NCBI GenBank assembly: GCA_009929605.1
Contig: SAAC01000010.1
Span: forward strand, 1-42,229
Direction: 5' to 3'
From: Negativicutes bacterium
Lineage (GTDB): Bacteria; Bacillota; Negativicutes; Veillonellales; Veillonellaceae
Length of the DNA stretch: 42,229 nt
Shown here: positions 8,542-18,216 of the stretch, piece after piece
Position numbering within the stretch: the first letter of the stretch is position 1
How the letters are laid out: every line of letters starts with the position of its first letter
Notes under the pieces: model-generated
Seen by the model: the letters and a program-made list of their open reading frames with translations, nothing else
Told to the model about the DNA's origin: nothing
The model's database searches: none
Made by a program: the position numbers and the translations under genes

Positions 8542-9384
8542 TTAAGGGAATTTAGGGAATTGTTTGAAATCTGGTTTACGTTTTTCTTTGAAGGCATCGC
8601 GACCTTCTTTTGCTTCGTCAGTTGTGTAGTACATCAATGTCGCATCACCAGCGAATTGTTGTAAACCTGCCAAACCATCTGTATCAGCATTGAAGGATGC
8701 TTTCAACATACGAAGTGCCATTGGGGACAATTGAAGAATTTCTTCGCACCATTGTACAGTTTCTTCTTCCAATTTGTCGAATGGAACCACAGTGTTAACC
8801 ATGCCCATTTCGTACGCTTGCGCAGCTGTGTATTGACGGCACAAGAACCATACTTCGCGAGCGCGTTTGTGACCGATCATGCGCGCCAAGTAACCTGCAC
8901 CATAACCAGCGTCGAAGGAACCTACGCGAGGACCAGTTTGACCGAATTTCGCATTTTCAGAAGCGATTGTCAAATCACATACGATGTGCAATACATGACC
9001 ACCACCGATAGCATAGCCATTAACCATAGCGATAACTGGTTTTGGTGTGATACGAATCAAATGTTGCAAATCAAGAACGTTTAAACGAGGAATGTTATCT
9101 TCACCTACGTAACCACCATTGCCACGAACGCGTTGGTCACCACCGGAACAGAACGCTTCTTTGTCTTCTCCTTGGCCATGGTTAGCGCCAGTCAACACGA
9201 TAACGCCTACCTCTGCATCATCACGAGCCACGGAAAATGCGTCGATTAATTCCATAACAGTTTTAGGGCGAAATGCATTGCGCACCTCTGGACGATTAAT
9301 GGTAATTTTCGCAATCCCATTATATGTTTCGTAAATTACGTCTTCGTAATTACGATTTAGTACTTTCCAATCAAATTTGCTCAT
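8542..9384 (-). CDS. menB: 1,4-dihydroxy-2-naphthoyl-CoA synthase
   Basis: The 280-residue crotonase-superfamily enzyme closes the second ring of the naphthoquinone nucleus. It matches MenB closely: [58 protein letters not shown] (oxyanion hole), [31 protein letters not shown] and the C-terminal [16 protein letters not shown] typical of MenB. The ATG at 9384 is chosen because AAAGGAGA precedes it; the open frame to 9459 includes leader sequence. A promoter is visible at 9504-9533, so menB-E-C-I can be transcribed separately from menF-D-H. Confidence 0.93.
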   Translation of the reverse strand: MSKFDWKVLNRNYEDVIYETYNGIAKITINRPEVRNAFRPKTVMELIDAFSVARDDAEVGVIVLTGANHGQGEDKEAFCSGGDQRVRGNGGYVGEDNIPRLNVLDLQHLIRITPKPVIAMVNGYAIGGGHVLHIVCDLTIASENAKFGQTGPRVGSFDAGYGAGYLARMIGHKRAREVWFLCRQYTAAQAYEMGMVNTVVPFDKLEEETVQWCEEILQLSPMALRMLKASFNADTDGLAGLQQFAGDATLMYYTTDEAKEGRDAFKEKRKPDFKQFPKFP

Positions 9385-9503
9385 AGTATCTCCTTTATGA
9401 TTAGTATGAAAGCTCATTTTCTTTCGTGTTTGCTTTGTGAAAGGTCCACCCGCTGACATCTAGGCTTAGCAACATGAACCATTTCATAGCATACTCTTTG
9501 TCT

Positions 9504-9533
9504 ATTATACTGAAAATTGCTACTAACTAGCAA
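9504..9533 (-). promoter_or_regulatory. promoter for menB-menE-menC-menI
   Basis: On the minus strand TTGCTA (9533-9528) is followed after 18 bases by a perfect TATAAT (9509-9504). The predicted transcript starts near 9497, giving a ~110-base leader that contains a CTTTCAC element (9437-9443) 53 bases before menB. The intergenic gap of 243 bases between menH and menB supports an independent promoter. Confidence 0.6.
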
Positions 9534-9627
9534 GAAAATCGCGGATTACCCACAAAATTTCAACGTTTCCTAATCTTATGCCACAAAATAAGCAAGCAGA
9601 CAATATAATTTTTAATACGCCGCTATA

Positions 9628-10488
9628 TTAATCGCGTAAAAAATCGAGAACCACCTTGGAAAACTCCTCAGGTTGTTCTATATGGGTATTATGCCCCGCC
9701 CCTTCAATACAGTGGGTAGTCACGTTTGGTTGTCCTTCAAATACGGATTGGCGAATGCCATCGTATTTAGTATCAAGAAAACCACTCACATATAATGTCC
9801 GACATGGCAAACGATGTAGTTCATCACCTACATAAGGCATAATTCCCTGTCCAGAACCACGCAAGGTATTTGCTAGGGCGTGCACCTGATTATGCTGACG
9901 ACGAGCCTGAATTTTTGCTTTCACCGCATCTGGAAGGGACTGTTGGGAAGCAAAAATAGACACATTCGCCCACATATTAGCAAACCACGCGCTGTCGAGG
10001 GACTCAATATTCTGCGCCAAGGCCTCATCTGAATCAACGCGGGCCTGACGTTCTGTTTCATCAGCGATGCCCACAGAGCCACTTTCAAGAACGAGGGCCT
10101 GTACCTCATCCCCATATTGCAATGCATAGAGCAGTGCCAAACGAGCACCCATGGAATACCCCATCAAGGCGTACTTGTCGCCTACCGCCAAATTGATGAC
10201 CGTATGCATATCTTCGAGCATCGCAGGAATTGTGTAGGGTTCTAATGACCTTGGTTTGTCCGATTGACCATGTCCAATACAATCGATGCGATACATCGCG
10301 TGATTTACCAGTTTCACATTGTCCCAAGTATTCCCAGATTCAGAAAATCCGTGAAAACACACAATAGGTTCGCCATCGCCTATAACGCTGACACCATAGG
10401 TGCAATCCCCCACCGTAATGCGCATGGAGTTTTTATAAACAGCCATCTCTGGATCCATAATGACACAGGTAGTATATTTCTGCTTCAC
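9628..10488 (-). CDS. menH: 2-succinyl-6-hydroxy-2,4-cyclohexadiene-1-carboxylate synthase (alpha/beta hydrolase)
   Basis: The 286-residue alpha/beta-hydrolase has the oxyanion segment FHGFSESGNTW, the nucleophile elbow GYSMGARLAL (Ser112), a late acidic residue near SGFLDTKYD, and the catalytic histidine in EGAGHNTHIEQPEEF. In the pathway it eliminates pyruvate from SEPHCHC. The start is a GTG at 10488 with AGGAGGG only 3 bases upstream; ATG codons a few residues in are possible alternatives. It follows menD by 41 bases. The fold alone does not fix the reaction; the assignment rests on the MenH-like GYSMGARLA motif and its position in the cluster. Confidence 0.8.
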   Translation of the reverse strand: MKQKYTTCVIMDPEMAVYKNSMRITVGDCTYGVSVIGDGEPIVCFHGFSESGNTWDNVKLVNHAMYRIDCIGHGQSDKPRSLEPYTIPAMLEDMHTVINLAVGDKYALMGYSMGARLALLYALQYGDEVQALVLESGSVGIADETERQARVDSDEALAQNIESLDSAWFANMWANVSIFASQQSLPDAVKAKIQARRQHNQVHALANTLRGSGQGIMPYVGDELHRLPCRTLYVSGFLDTKYDGIRQSVFEGQPNVTTHCIEGAGHNTHIEQPEEFSKVVLDFLRD

Positions 10489-10529
10489 GAACCCTCCTAA
10501 TACAACACTATATGAAAATAATCCACTAA

Positions 10530-12188
10530 CTATGGATTTAAATATTTCTTGTGCAATTGACGACTCAATTCCTTGTTCGTTGGCACCTCAATGATTTGGA
10601 TGCCCGACCTTTGTAAACTAGAGCTGAGTGCCTCAGTAAATTCGTCATAGCTAGCAATCCGATGGTACGTAATACCATAGAGTGTTTCTAACCCACTATA
10701 ATCAAGGCCTTGCTCTGTACTGAACAAGTAATTAAAATAGGTCGTTCCCTTTTGTGGTAGGTATTCAAAAATACCGCCACCATCATTATTATTGACCACA
10801 ATCGTCAAATTGAGGCCATGCGTTTTCCCCATGGCTAGGCCATTCATATCGTGAAAGAACGATAAATCGCCTGTCAACAAAACAGTCGGTTTTCCAGTCG
10901 TACTCACACCAAGGGCTGTGGAAATAGTTCCATCAATACCGTTCGTGCCTCGATTACCATACACAACCGCATCAGATACACCACTGCGCCAGAAATAATC
11001 CATATCGCGAATGGACATGCTATTAGCCGTCACAATCTGAGCACCTGTTGGTAGGTTGTCTTGTAATAAAGTCACAATCTTGCCTTCGAATAGGGTTTCC
11101 TCATTAATGACACGATTCAATAGTTCTCGGGCTTGACGATTATACTGTACCCAATCCTCAGAATAAGTCACATCTTGGTTTACAATCTCCACTTGGTTTA
11201 CGAAGCTTTCAATATGGGCTTGAACGTGGATCGTGGTAGATAATGTAGAATTGCGGTAATCCCCATTAGGATCAACCTGGATATAATCCACTCCGTTGAG
11301 GGTGCTCAAAAATTGATGTACTCGTTTGGATACTACCATTTGGCCCAATTGAATGACACAATCTGGTGCTAACTGATGTTTCACCTCATCAGAGGCAAGG
11401 AATGCATCGTAGGAATCGATAATGTAGTCACTGTCTAGGCAACGTACGTTGGATAATGGATCCGCTAAAATCGGCGCTTTCAAACGTTTTGCCAGTTGAA
11501 CGATAGAGTCTGCAGCATTCATACCACTATTAGGCCCCGCCAGAATGAGGACCTTTTTATCTTGTAAATATGGCACTAGAGCTGTTGTATTATCCATCGC
11601 CATATGGCCTATGAACAATTGGAAACTTGGTCCTATTTGACCACCCATATAATGTACATCGTCGAGTTCAGGCACCAATGGTTCCTCTAATGGCACATTG
11701 ATGTGCACAGGACCTGGTTTCGTAGACATAGCTTTCAAAAAGGCACGCTGCCCCACCTGTCTCGGATAGGTGTAGTAATTCGTATCGTTTGGCACGGACA
11801 ATTCCTCGTAGAAATTGACGGCATTGCCGAATAATTTTTGTTGATCAATGGTCTGTGGCGCCCCCACGTTTTGCAAGGACGGCGGACGATCGGCGGTGAG
11901 CACAATCAAAGGTACCCCACTATGTTTAGCCTCGATGAGGACCGGATAATAATGCGTCATGGCAGACCCGGAGGTGCACACGAGAACAACAGGCTGTTGT
12001 TTCGCCTTGGCAATGCCGAGGGCAAAGAAACCTGCACTGCGCTCATCCACGTTCATAAAGGTATTGTAAGCCCCGTAATCTTGGAACAACATCGCCAACG
12101 GCGTGCATCTTGAACCAGGACTAAATACCGCATCACGTACACCAAGTACGTGTAATTCATCGACTAAGGCCGCTAAATATTCATTCAT
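10530..12188 (-). CDS. menD: 2-succinyl-5-enolpyruvyl-6-hydroxy-3-cyclohexene-1-carboxylate synthase
   Basis: The 552-residue thiamine diphosphate enzyme condenses isochorismate with 2-oxoglutarate. The N-terminal pyrimidine-binding domain carries FSPGSRCTPLA and the cofactor-activating glutamate in NVDERSAGF (Glu49). HxxVPLEEPL-type and LAGPNSG motifs mark the central domain. The C-terminal diphosphate-binding motif is LTGDLSFFHDMNGL...VVNNNDGGGIFEYLPQ, characteristic of MenD. The ATG lies one base after the menF stop, implying translational coupling. Length matches the family (~550). Confidence 0.93.
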   Translation of the reverse strand: MNEYLAALVDELHVLGVRDAVFSPGSRCTPLAMLFQDYGAYNTFMNVDERSAGFFALGIAKAKQQPVVLVCTSGSAMTHYYPVLIEAKHSGVPLIVLTADRPPSLQNVGAPQTIDQQKLFGNAVNFYEELSVPNDTNYYTYPRQVGQRAFLKAMSTKPGPVHINVPLEEPLVPELDDVHYMGGQIGPSFQLFIGHMAMDNTTALVPYLQDKKVLILAGPNSGMNAADSIVQLAKRLKAPILADPLSNVRCLDSDYIIDSYDAFLASDEVKHQLAPDCVIQLGQMVVSKRVHQFLSTLNGVDYIQVDPNGDYRNSTLSTTIHVQAHIESFVNQVEIVNQDVTYSEDWVQYNRQARELLNRVINEETLFEGKIVTLLQDNLPTGAQIVTANSMSIRDMDYFWRSGVSDAVVYGNRGTNGIDGTISTALGVSTTGKPTVLLTGDLSFFHDMNGLAMGKTHGLNLTIVVNNNDGGGIFEYLPQKGTTYFNYLFSTEQGLDYSGLETLYGITYHRIASYDEFTEALSSSLQRSGIQIIEVPTNKELSRQLHKKYLNP

Positions 12189-12189
12189 A

Positions 12190-13332
12190 TTACAGAGCCT
12201 CCACTATAGTTTTCATCTTATTACGAGTCTCACGATATTCCTCGTTCACGTTGGATTGCTCCACAATGCCACAGCCCGCATAGGCGTAGAGTTTAGGACC
12301 TATCACGAGGGCAGAACGAATACCCACAACGAGAATACCATCCCCCATGTCCTTCATAAAGCCAAATGGCGCTGCATACATGCCGCGTTCATGACGTTCA
12401 TGGTCCTTTAAAATCTGCAAGGCCCGTTCACGAGGTTCACCGCCCATGGCTGGCGTAGGGTGCAAGCGCTTGCCCCATTCCACCAAGGACAATGTATCGT
12501 CCTCTGCGGTAATAGTGGTGCGCAAATGGTAGAGATGTTTCAGTTCCATGATGCCCGTTTCGCCAACGGTAATCTTGGATGTGATTTCCTTCATATTGTC
12601 TACGATAGCATCCGTTACAATGCCATGTTCAAAGAGATTCTTTGGATCGTGAAGCAATTCATCGGCAGTGCGGCGATCTTCGCCTTCCTTGGGAGCTGTG
12701 CCTGCTAGGGCATAGCTCAAGATTTCCTTACCGCGATGACGCACCAGAATTTCCGGGGATGCCCCTAGGAATGTACGACCATCTTTCTCATAGGCAAAAA
12801 TAAAGCAACCCGGGTTATTATCCACCAGTTTGTTCAACATACTCGGCACATTGAACTCTGTATCACAGGTGAATTCTGCCTCACGAGAGCCTACCACCTT
12901 TTTCACGTGACCAGATTTAATATCTCGTTGGATGGCGCCGAATAATTGCTGCCAATCCTCGAAATCGTCGCTACTCTCGTGATAATCATGGCGGACGTCA
13001 GGAATGTCGAATCGCTCTATTGTCTTTGCTTCCTCCGCGTGTAAATAAAAGGACTCTCCATTCTCCACGATGTAGTAATGGCGGAATGCTACCATCTCAT
13101 CGCCTAGGCCCTGCCATTTTTCATCGCGCACAGTCTCAAAAAACGTCTCCCCGTAGAATACGTATTCGTAATTTTGTCTATCCTCTTCGTCCCGCACCGT
13201 GGCCAAGCGCTCGGCGCCCACAACGACACGGTCACTTTGGCGATCCACCCAGAACACGCGTTCCGCGCCAGGAAAATTCATCCAAAACTCTAGAGGATTA
13301 TGTAATTGTAAGGGTTCTCTTGTATATTTCAT
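12190..13332 (-). CDS. menF: isochorismate synthase
   Basis: The 380-residue chorismate-binding enzyme converts chorismate to isochorismate, the entry step of menaquinone synthesis. Motifs: HVKKVVGSREAEF (catalytic Lys region), GASPEILVRHRG, YALAGTAPKEGEDRRTADELL, EHGIVTDAIVDNM, LHPTPAMGGEPRERAL and the C-terminal YAYAGCGIVEQSNVNEEYRETRNKM. The ATG at 13332 is preceded by AGGGACGG; an upstream ATG at 13362 lacks an RBS. It is first in the cluster and has a promoter at 13414-13442. Salicylate or DHBA synthesis would be other uses of this family, but the following menD settles the role. Confidence 0.9.
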   Translation of the reverse strand: MKYTREPLQLHNPLEFWMNFPGAERVFWVDRQSDRVVVGAERLATVRDEEDRQNYEYVFYGETFFETVRDEKWQGLGDEMVAFRHYYIVENGESFYLHAEEAKTIERFDIPDVRHDYHESSDDFEDWQQLFGAIQRDIKSGHVKKVVGSREAEFTCDTEFNVPSMLNKLVDNNPGCFIFAYEKDGRTFLGASPEILVRHRGKEILSYALAGTAPKEGEDRRTADELLHDPKNLFEHGIVTDAIVDNMKEITSKITVGETGIMELKHLYHLRTTITAEDDTLSLVEWGKRLHPTPAMGGEPRERALQILKDHERHERGMYAAPFGFMKDMGDGILVVGIRSALVIGPKLYAYAGCGIVEQSNVNEEYRETRNKMKTIVEAL

Positions 13333-13413
13333 ATCCGTCCCTAATCTATATATGATGTACATATTGATGGTACAAGTTTCATTTCACCGCTGGCATGCAA
13401 CATCTATACAATG

Positions 13414-13442
13414 ATACTATCTGCTAGCTCATTTATTTGCAA
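13414..13442 (-). promoter_or_regulatory. candidate promoter for menF-menD-menH
   Basis: On the minus strand TTGCAA (13442-13437) and TAGTAT (13419-13414) are separated by 17 bases; both hexamers match consensus at 4 of 6 positions. The predicted start of transcription is near 13407, about 75 bases before menF. Confidence 0.4.
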
Positions 13443-13494
13443 AAATTCTATATTGATAATCCTCAATTATTGTATCATTTCAGGGGATAAAAAT

Positions 13495-13571
13495 AAATGA
13501 AAACCAGCAGATTACTGTGTTGTATACATAATTCCAAAGAGATTATATAAACGAACAGTTATCTGCTGGTT
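13495..13571 (-). terminator. terminator of the purine operon
   Basis: ATCTGCTGGTT at 13561-13571 pairs over 11 bp with AACCAGCAGAT at 13502-13512. The stem continues after one mismatch with ACAGT/ACTGT, around a ~32-base loop. On the minus strand it is followed by the T-rich TTTTCATTTATTTTTA. It lies 48 bases after the purD stop and separates the pur and men operons. Confidence 0.6.
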
Positions 13572-13618
13572 GTATTGTCATATTTCAATCTAGAAAATTA
13601 GAGTGAAAACAATTTGTA

Positions 13619-14890
13619 TTATTTTAGATGCTTGAACGCCTTTTGACCAATATCCTTGCGGAACTGCATACCATCAAAGGTAATGCCATTCACGCGTGCA
13701 TAGGATACATCAAGGGCCTCTTGGAGGCTTTCACCAAGGCCAACAACGCCGAGGACACGACCGCCGTTTGTAACGAAATGGTCGCCATCAAGTTTTGTAC
13801 CGGAATGGAATATCATGCTATTATCCGTAGTGCTAAGGTCACCATTGATGACATCGTTTTTGGAGGATGTTTCTGGATAGCCCTTGGATGCCATGATAAC
13901 GCAAGTTGCGTAGGAGTTTTTCCAATTCACCATGGATGCATCCAGTTTACCTTGAGCGCAAGCAAGCATGATTTCGCCGAGGTCACCATCAAGAAGTGGC
14001 AACACCACTTGCGTTTCTGGATCGCCAAAGCGCGCATTGAATTCCACCACGCGACAACCTTGATCCGTAATCATTAGGCCCGCATAGAGGCAGCCCACGT
14101 ATGGCATACCTTCTGCAGCCATAGCCGCCATCATTGGTTTCAAAATAGTTTCCATGGCTTGGTCCCGAAGCTCCTCAGTCAATACAGGCGCTGGCGCGTA
14201 TGTGCCCATACCACCAGTGTTTGGACCTTCGTCATTATCGAAGATACGTTTGTGGTCCTGGGAGGCAATCATAGGAACTACTGTTTTGCCGTCAGCAAAG
14301 GCTAACAAACTAGCCTCTTCGCCAACCATGAATTCCTCGATAACCACAGTGCTGCCCGCATCGCCAAAGCGATTGCCTTCGAGCATATCGTCAACGGCTG
14401 CATTAGCTTCGTCTAGTGTCATGGCAACCACAACACCTTTACCAGCTGCGAGGCCATCTGCCTTGATAACGATAGGTGCGCCAGTTTCCGCGATGAATTT
14501 CTTCGCCTCTACTGGATTAGAGTACACACCGTATGCTGCCGTTGGGATGTCGTATTTTTTCATCATGTCTTTAGCAAAGACTTTGGAGCCTTCTAATTGC
14601 GCTGCTACTTTGGATGGACCAAATACAGGGAATCCCGCCGCTACTAATGTATCGGATAGACCCGCTACCAGAGGAGCCTCTGGACCTACCACAACGAGTT
14701 TCACATCGTGATCACGCAAGAATGTCACCAATGCATCGGTGTCTTCCCATTTCATGTCGACCACAGTGGCCACGTCGGTCATCGCCGCGCTGCCTGGGAT
14801 GGCATATACAGTATCAACGCTAGGGCTCATATTGAGGCGCCACGCCAAAGTATGCTCGCGACCACCTGTACCAATTACGCAAACGTTCAT
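13619..14890 (-). CDS. purD: phosphoribosylamine-glycine ligase (GAR synthetase)
   Basis: The 423-residue ATP-grasp enzyme joins phosphoribosylamine and glycine, step 2 of IMP synthesis. The N-terminus shows VIGTGGREHTLAWRL; further motifs are VVGPEAPLVAGLSD, GPSKVAAQLEGSKVFAKDMM, the ATP-grasp loop VIKADGLAAGKGVVVA, NTGGMGTYAPAPVL and the metal-binding VVEFNARFGDPETQVVLP. Length equals the family norm. It starts 9 bases after the purH stop and is the last gene of the operon, followed by a terminator. Confidence 0.96.
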   Translation of the reverse strand: MNVCVIGTGGREHTLAWRLNMSPSVDTVYAIPGSAAMTDVATVVDMKWEDTDALVTFLRDHDVKLVVVGPEAPLVAGLSDTLVAAGFPVFGPSKVAAQLEGSKVFAKDMMKKYDIPTAAYGVYSNPVEAKKFIAETGAPIVIKADGLAAGKGVVVAMTLDEANAAVDDMLEGNRFGDAGSTVVIEEFMVGEEASLLAFADGKTVVPMIASQDHKRIFDNDEGPNTGGMGTYAPAPVLTEELRDQAMETILKPMMAAMAAEGMPYVGCLYAGLMITDQGCRVVEFNARFGDPETQVVLPLLDGDLGEIMLACAQGKLDASMVNWKNSYATCVIMASKGYPETSSKNDVINGDLSTTDNSMIFHSGTKLDGDHFVTNGGRVLGVVGLGESLQEALDVSYARVNGITFDGMQFRKDIGQKAFKHLK

Positions 14891-14899
14891 AGTTGCCTC

Positions 14900-16429
14900 C
14901 TAGTGTTTGAAATGACGAATATGAGTGAATACCATAGCGATGCCTGCTTCGTCAGCAGCTTTGATGGATTCTTCATCGCGGATGGAACCACCTGGTTGAA
15001 TAATCGCTGCGATGCCGTGTTGTGCTGCGGTTTCCACAGTATCACCGAATGGGAAGAACGCATCAGATGCCAATACAGCACCTTTCGCTGCGTCTCCTGC
15101 TTGTTCCAACGCAATTTTAGCGGAACCTACGCGGTTCATTTGACCTGCACCAACGCCTAATGTGCGTTTTTCATTGGAAATCAAGATAGCGTTAGATTTT
15201 ACGTGTTTAACCAGCTTCCATGCGAAATGCAATGCTGTCCATTGTTCAGGTGTAGGTTGTGCTTTTGTCACAACAGTGTATTCTGCTTGAGATTCAGCGA
15301 TGTCATCTTCTGTTTGTACGAGTAAACCGCCGGATACCTTTTTCACCATCACTTGACCTGGTTCAGGACGAGTCAATTCTACGAGGCGAATATTTTTCTT
15401 AGCACTCAAAATGTCCAATGCTTCTTGTGTGAAAGCTGGCGCCATGATGCATTCCAAGAAAATTTTGCTCATTTCTTCTGCTGTGGCTGCATCCACTTCA
15501 CGGTTTAAGGATACGATACCACCAAAGGCAGATACGGAGTCTGCTTCATAAGCATTTACGTATGCATCATGAAGCGTATCTGCTGTGGCTGCACCACATG
15601 GATTTGTATGTTTAATAATACATGCTGCTGGTTCTTCAAATTCCCAAACCATGTTCCATGCTGCTTCCATGTCTACAATATTATTGTAAGACAATTCTTT
15701 ACCATGCAATTGTTTCAACGCACCCATGCCATGAGCTGTGCCGATTTCTTTGTAGAAAGCAGCTTGTTGGTGTGAGTTTTCACCGTAACGAAGATCGGAT
15801 ACTTTTTCGTAAGCACTTAAATATTCTGGAGGTGTAGGACCTTCACCCATTTGTTTGCTCAAGAAGTTAGCAATAGCTGTGTCATACGCAGCCGTATGTG
15901 CGAATGCTTCTTTAGCAAGCATGAATTTATATTCTTTAGTCAATTCGCCTTTGTCAGCTAACATAGCGATGATTTCATCGTAATGATTTGGATTAACTAC
16001 GATACCAACGTACGCATGGTTTTTCGCAGCGGAACGAACCATTGTAGGACCACCGATATCGATGTTTTCGATAGCATCTTCTAATGCTACATTTGGTTTC
16101 GCAATAGTTTCGCGGAATGGATACAAGTTAACAACCACCAAATCGATTGGTTGAATGTTGTGTTCTACCATAGCTTTCACATGCTCAGGGTTATCACGAA
16201 CTGCAAGAATACCACCATGCACCATTGGATGCAATGTTTTTACACGACCGTCCATCATTTCAGGGAAACCTGTAAGGGAGTCCACTGCTTTCGCTGCTAC
16301 ACCTGCGTCAGTGATAGCTTTCAAAGTACCGCCAGTGGAGTACACAGTAACGCCTAAATCGGCTAATTGTTTCGCAAATTCCACTACACCAGTTTTATCG
16401 GATACGCTAATGAGCGCATTTTTAATCAT
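14900..16429 (-). CDS. purH: bifunctional AICAR transformylase / IMP cyclohydrolase
   Basis: The 509-residue enzyme performs the last two steps of IMP synthesis. Residues 1-~150 form the MGS-like cyclohydrolase domain (ALISVSDKTGVVEFAKQL, STGGTLKAITDAGV, GFPEMMDGRVKTLHPMVHGGIL). The remainder is the formyltransferase domain with LRYGENSHQQAAFY, the catalytic IIKHTNPCGAA, SAFGGIVSLNREVD and a C-terminal IIQPGGSIRDEESIKAADEAGIAMVFT. RBS AGGAGGAC precedes the ATG. A 124-base gap with a strong inverted repeat separates it from purN, unlike the overlapping upstream genes. Confidence 0.96.
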   Translation of the reverse strand: MIKNALISVSDKTGVVEFAKQLADLGVTVYSTGGTLKAITDAGVAAKAVDSLTGFPEMMDGRVKTLHPMVHGGILAVRDNPEHVKAMVEHNIQPIDLVVVNLYPFRETIAKPNVALEDAIENIDIGGPTMVRSAAKNHAYVGIVVNPNHYDEIIAMLADKGELTKEYKFMLAKEAFAHTAAYDTAIANFLSKQMGEGPTPPEYLSAYEKVSDLRYGENSHQQAAFYKEIGTAHGMGALKQLHGKELSYNNIVDMEAAWNMVWEFEEPAACIIKHTNPCGAATADTLHDAYVNAYEADSVSAFGGIVSLNREVDAATAEEMSKIFLECIMAPAFTQEALDILSAKKNIRLVELTRPEPGQVMVKKVSGGLLVQTEDDIAESQAEYTVVTKAQPTPEQWTALHFAWKLVKHVKSNAILISNEKRTLGVGAGQMNRVGSAKIALEQAGDAAKGAVLASDAFFPFGDTVETAAQHGIAAIIQPGGSIRDEESIKAADEAGIAMVFTHIRHFKH

Positions 16430-16482
16430 ATGTCCTCCTCTAATTTGTATTACTATGTCAATTGTACAAAGGTTTTACGTCA

Positions 16483-16548
16483 AGGCGCCATATTTATGAG
16501 CGCAGCAACAACAGCGTATAACACGTTGATAACCGCGTGCTGGCGCCT
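16483..16548 (-). other. structured purN-purH intergenic region
   Basis: AGGCGCCA (16483-16490) and TGGCGCCT (16541-16548) form an 8-bp perfect inverted repeat enclosing a ~50-base region with further small complementary segments (CACG/CGTG). No T-run follows in the direction of transcription, so it is not an ordinary terminator. It may be an mRNA processing or stability element inside the operon. Confidence 0.35.
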
Positions 16549-16553
16549 AGCGA

Positions 16554-17171
16554 TTACCCTTTAATATGTACAATATGATCTTTAATTTCAAGTTTGTCAT
16601 CGCAGAACAATGCCAACGCTTCCTTGTAGGTTACGTGTTCGATTGGCAACAAACGTTCTGCCAATGTGTCCTCTGTATCATCCGCGTACACAGGCACTGT
16701 ATTTTGCATGATGATTGGGCCAGAGTCCATGCCAGTATCCACAAAGTGAACGGTACATCCGCTCACCTTAACGCCAGCTACCACAGCTTGACCTTGGGCA
16801 TGTAACCCAGAGAAGGATGGCAACAACGCAGGATGGATATTTAAAATACGATTTTCGTACGGCGTGATAAATGTTGGGCCTAATAGGCGCATGTAACCAG
16901 CCAATACAATTCCATCAGGGCTATATGGCGCGATGGCATCAATCATGGCTTGTTCGAAGGCATCTTTGGATTCAAAACCTTTGCGTTCGATGACAATAAC
17001 AGGCACGTTCCAACGTTCAGCGCGTTCGATAACACCTGCGTCTGCGTGATCTGTCACAACCACAACGATGTCGCCATTAATAGTCCCAGCCTTGATGGCA
17101 TCATGTAATGCCTCTGCATTGGAACCGCGACCGCTAGCAAAAATGGCTAATTTCTTACGCACCAAATTCAC
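16554..17171 (-). CDS. purN: phosphoribosylglycinamide formyltransferase (10-formyl-THF dependent)
   Basis: The 205-residue enzyme formylates GAR (step 3). It shows the N-terminal LAIFASGRGSNAEALHDAI, the catalytic NIHPALLPSFSGLHAQGQAV (Asn and His) and SGCTVHFVDTGMDSGPIIMQ (catalytic Asp in the VDTGMDSGPII loop). The ATG overlaps the end of purM by 17 bases, implying translational coupling. Length is normal for the family. Confidence 0.95.
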   Translation of the reverse strand: MNLVRKKLAIFASGRGSNAEALHDAIKAGTINGDIVVVVTDHADAGVIERAERWNVPVIVIERKGFESKDAFEQAMIDAIAPYSPDGIVLAGYMRLLGPTFITPYENRILNIHPALLPSFSGLHAQGQAVVAGVKVSGCTVHFVDTGMDSGPIIMQNTVPVYADDTEDTLAERLLPIEHVTYKEALALFCDDKLEIKDHIVHIKG

Positions 17172-18216
17172 GTCCTTCCAAGATTACTGGAGTGTAGCCG
17201 TCTTCGATTCGACCAATTTCGTACACTGCTTCGCCACGAGCTTCGAGGTCGGCTTTCACAGCCGCTGCGTCATCAGCAGATACGATGAGAATCATACCGA
17301 TACCCATGTTGAAAGTACGGTACATTTCAGGCCATGCTACATTGCCCCATTCTTGCAATTTGCTGAATACAGGGAGGCGAGGCCATGCGTTCACGTCAAC
17401 GCGAGCACATACGCCTTTTGGCAATACACGAGGAATATTTTCATAGAAGCCACCACCAGTGATGTGGACCATGCCTTTCACTTGTTCTTTTTGAATGAGT
17501 GGCAATACTGCTTTTGGATATAGGCGAGTTGGTGTTAACAATTCTTCGCCCACTGTTTTACCGAATTCAGGTACCACATCATCGATGCCAAGACCTTGCA
17601 ATTCGAATACAATTTTACGAACTAAACTGAAACCGTTGGAATGCACACCGGAGGATGGCAAACCAAGGATAACGTCGCCAGCTTTGATACTTTCACCAGT
17701 GATCAATTTAGGACGGTCCACGATACCTACAGCGAAACCAGCCACATCATAATCGCCATCGCCATAGAAGCCCGCCATTTCAGCAGTTTCACCGCCAAGA
17801 AGGGCACAACCAGATTCCTCACAAGCGCCAGCCACACCGCGCACGATGTCCGCAACTTGTACAGGATCGAGTTTACCAACCGCTACATAATCTAGGAAGA
17901 ACAAAGGTGTTGCACCTTGAACCAAGATATCATTGACGCTCATAGCTACGCAGTCTTGACCGATAGTATCATGTTTATCCATCATAATAGCAAGACGCAA
18001 TTTAGTACCAACACCGTCAGTACCAGATACGAGCATAGGGTCGGACATGGAGTGACCCGCAAGGGAATACAAACCGCCGAAGCCGCCGATATCACCTACA
18101 ACACCTGGAGTATAAGTGCGTTGCACCGCATCCTTCATCAATTCAACAGCCTTGTTACCTGCATCGATATCAACGCCTGCATCACGATACGTTACGCCTA
18201 CTTTATTCGAGCACAT
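17155..18216 (-). CDS. purM: phosphoribosylformylglycinamidine cyclo-ligase (AIR synthetase)
   Basis: The 353-residue PurM-superfamily enzyme closes the imidazole ring (step 5). Motifs: VTYRDAGVDIDAGNKAVELMK, DIGGFGGLY, LVSGTDGVGTKLRLA (nucleotide binding), CVAMSVNDILVQGATPLFFLDY, LLGGETAEMAGFYGDGDYDVAGF, GLPSSGVHSNGFSLVRK and HITGGGFYENIPR. It overlaps the end of purF by 14 bases and the start of purN by 17 bases. Cytoplasmic, normal length. Confidence 0.96.
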   Translation of the reverse strand: MCSNKVGVTYRDAGVDIDAGNKAVELMKDAVQRTYTPGVVGDIGGFGGLYSLAGHSMSDPMLVSGTDGVGTKLRLAIMMDKHDTIGQDCVAMSVNDILVQGATPLFFLDYVAVGKLDPVQVADIVRGVAGACEESGCALLGGETAEMAGFYGDGDYDVAGFAVGIVDRPKLITGESIKAGDVILGLPSSGVHSNGFSLVRKIVFELQGLGIDDVVPEFGKTVGEELLTPTRLYPKAVLPLIQKEQVKGMVHITGGGFYENIPRVLPKGVCARVDVNAWPRLPVFSKLQEWGNVAWPEMYRTFNMGIGMILIVSADDAAAVKADLEARGEAVYEIGRIEDGYTPVILEGREFGA

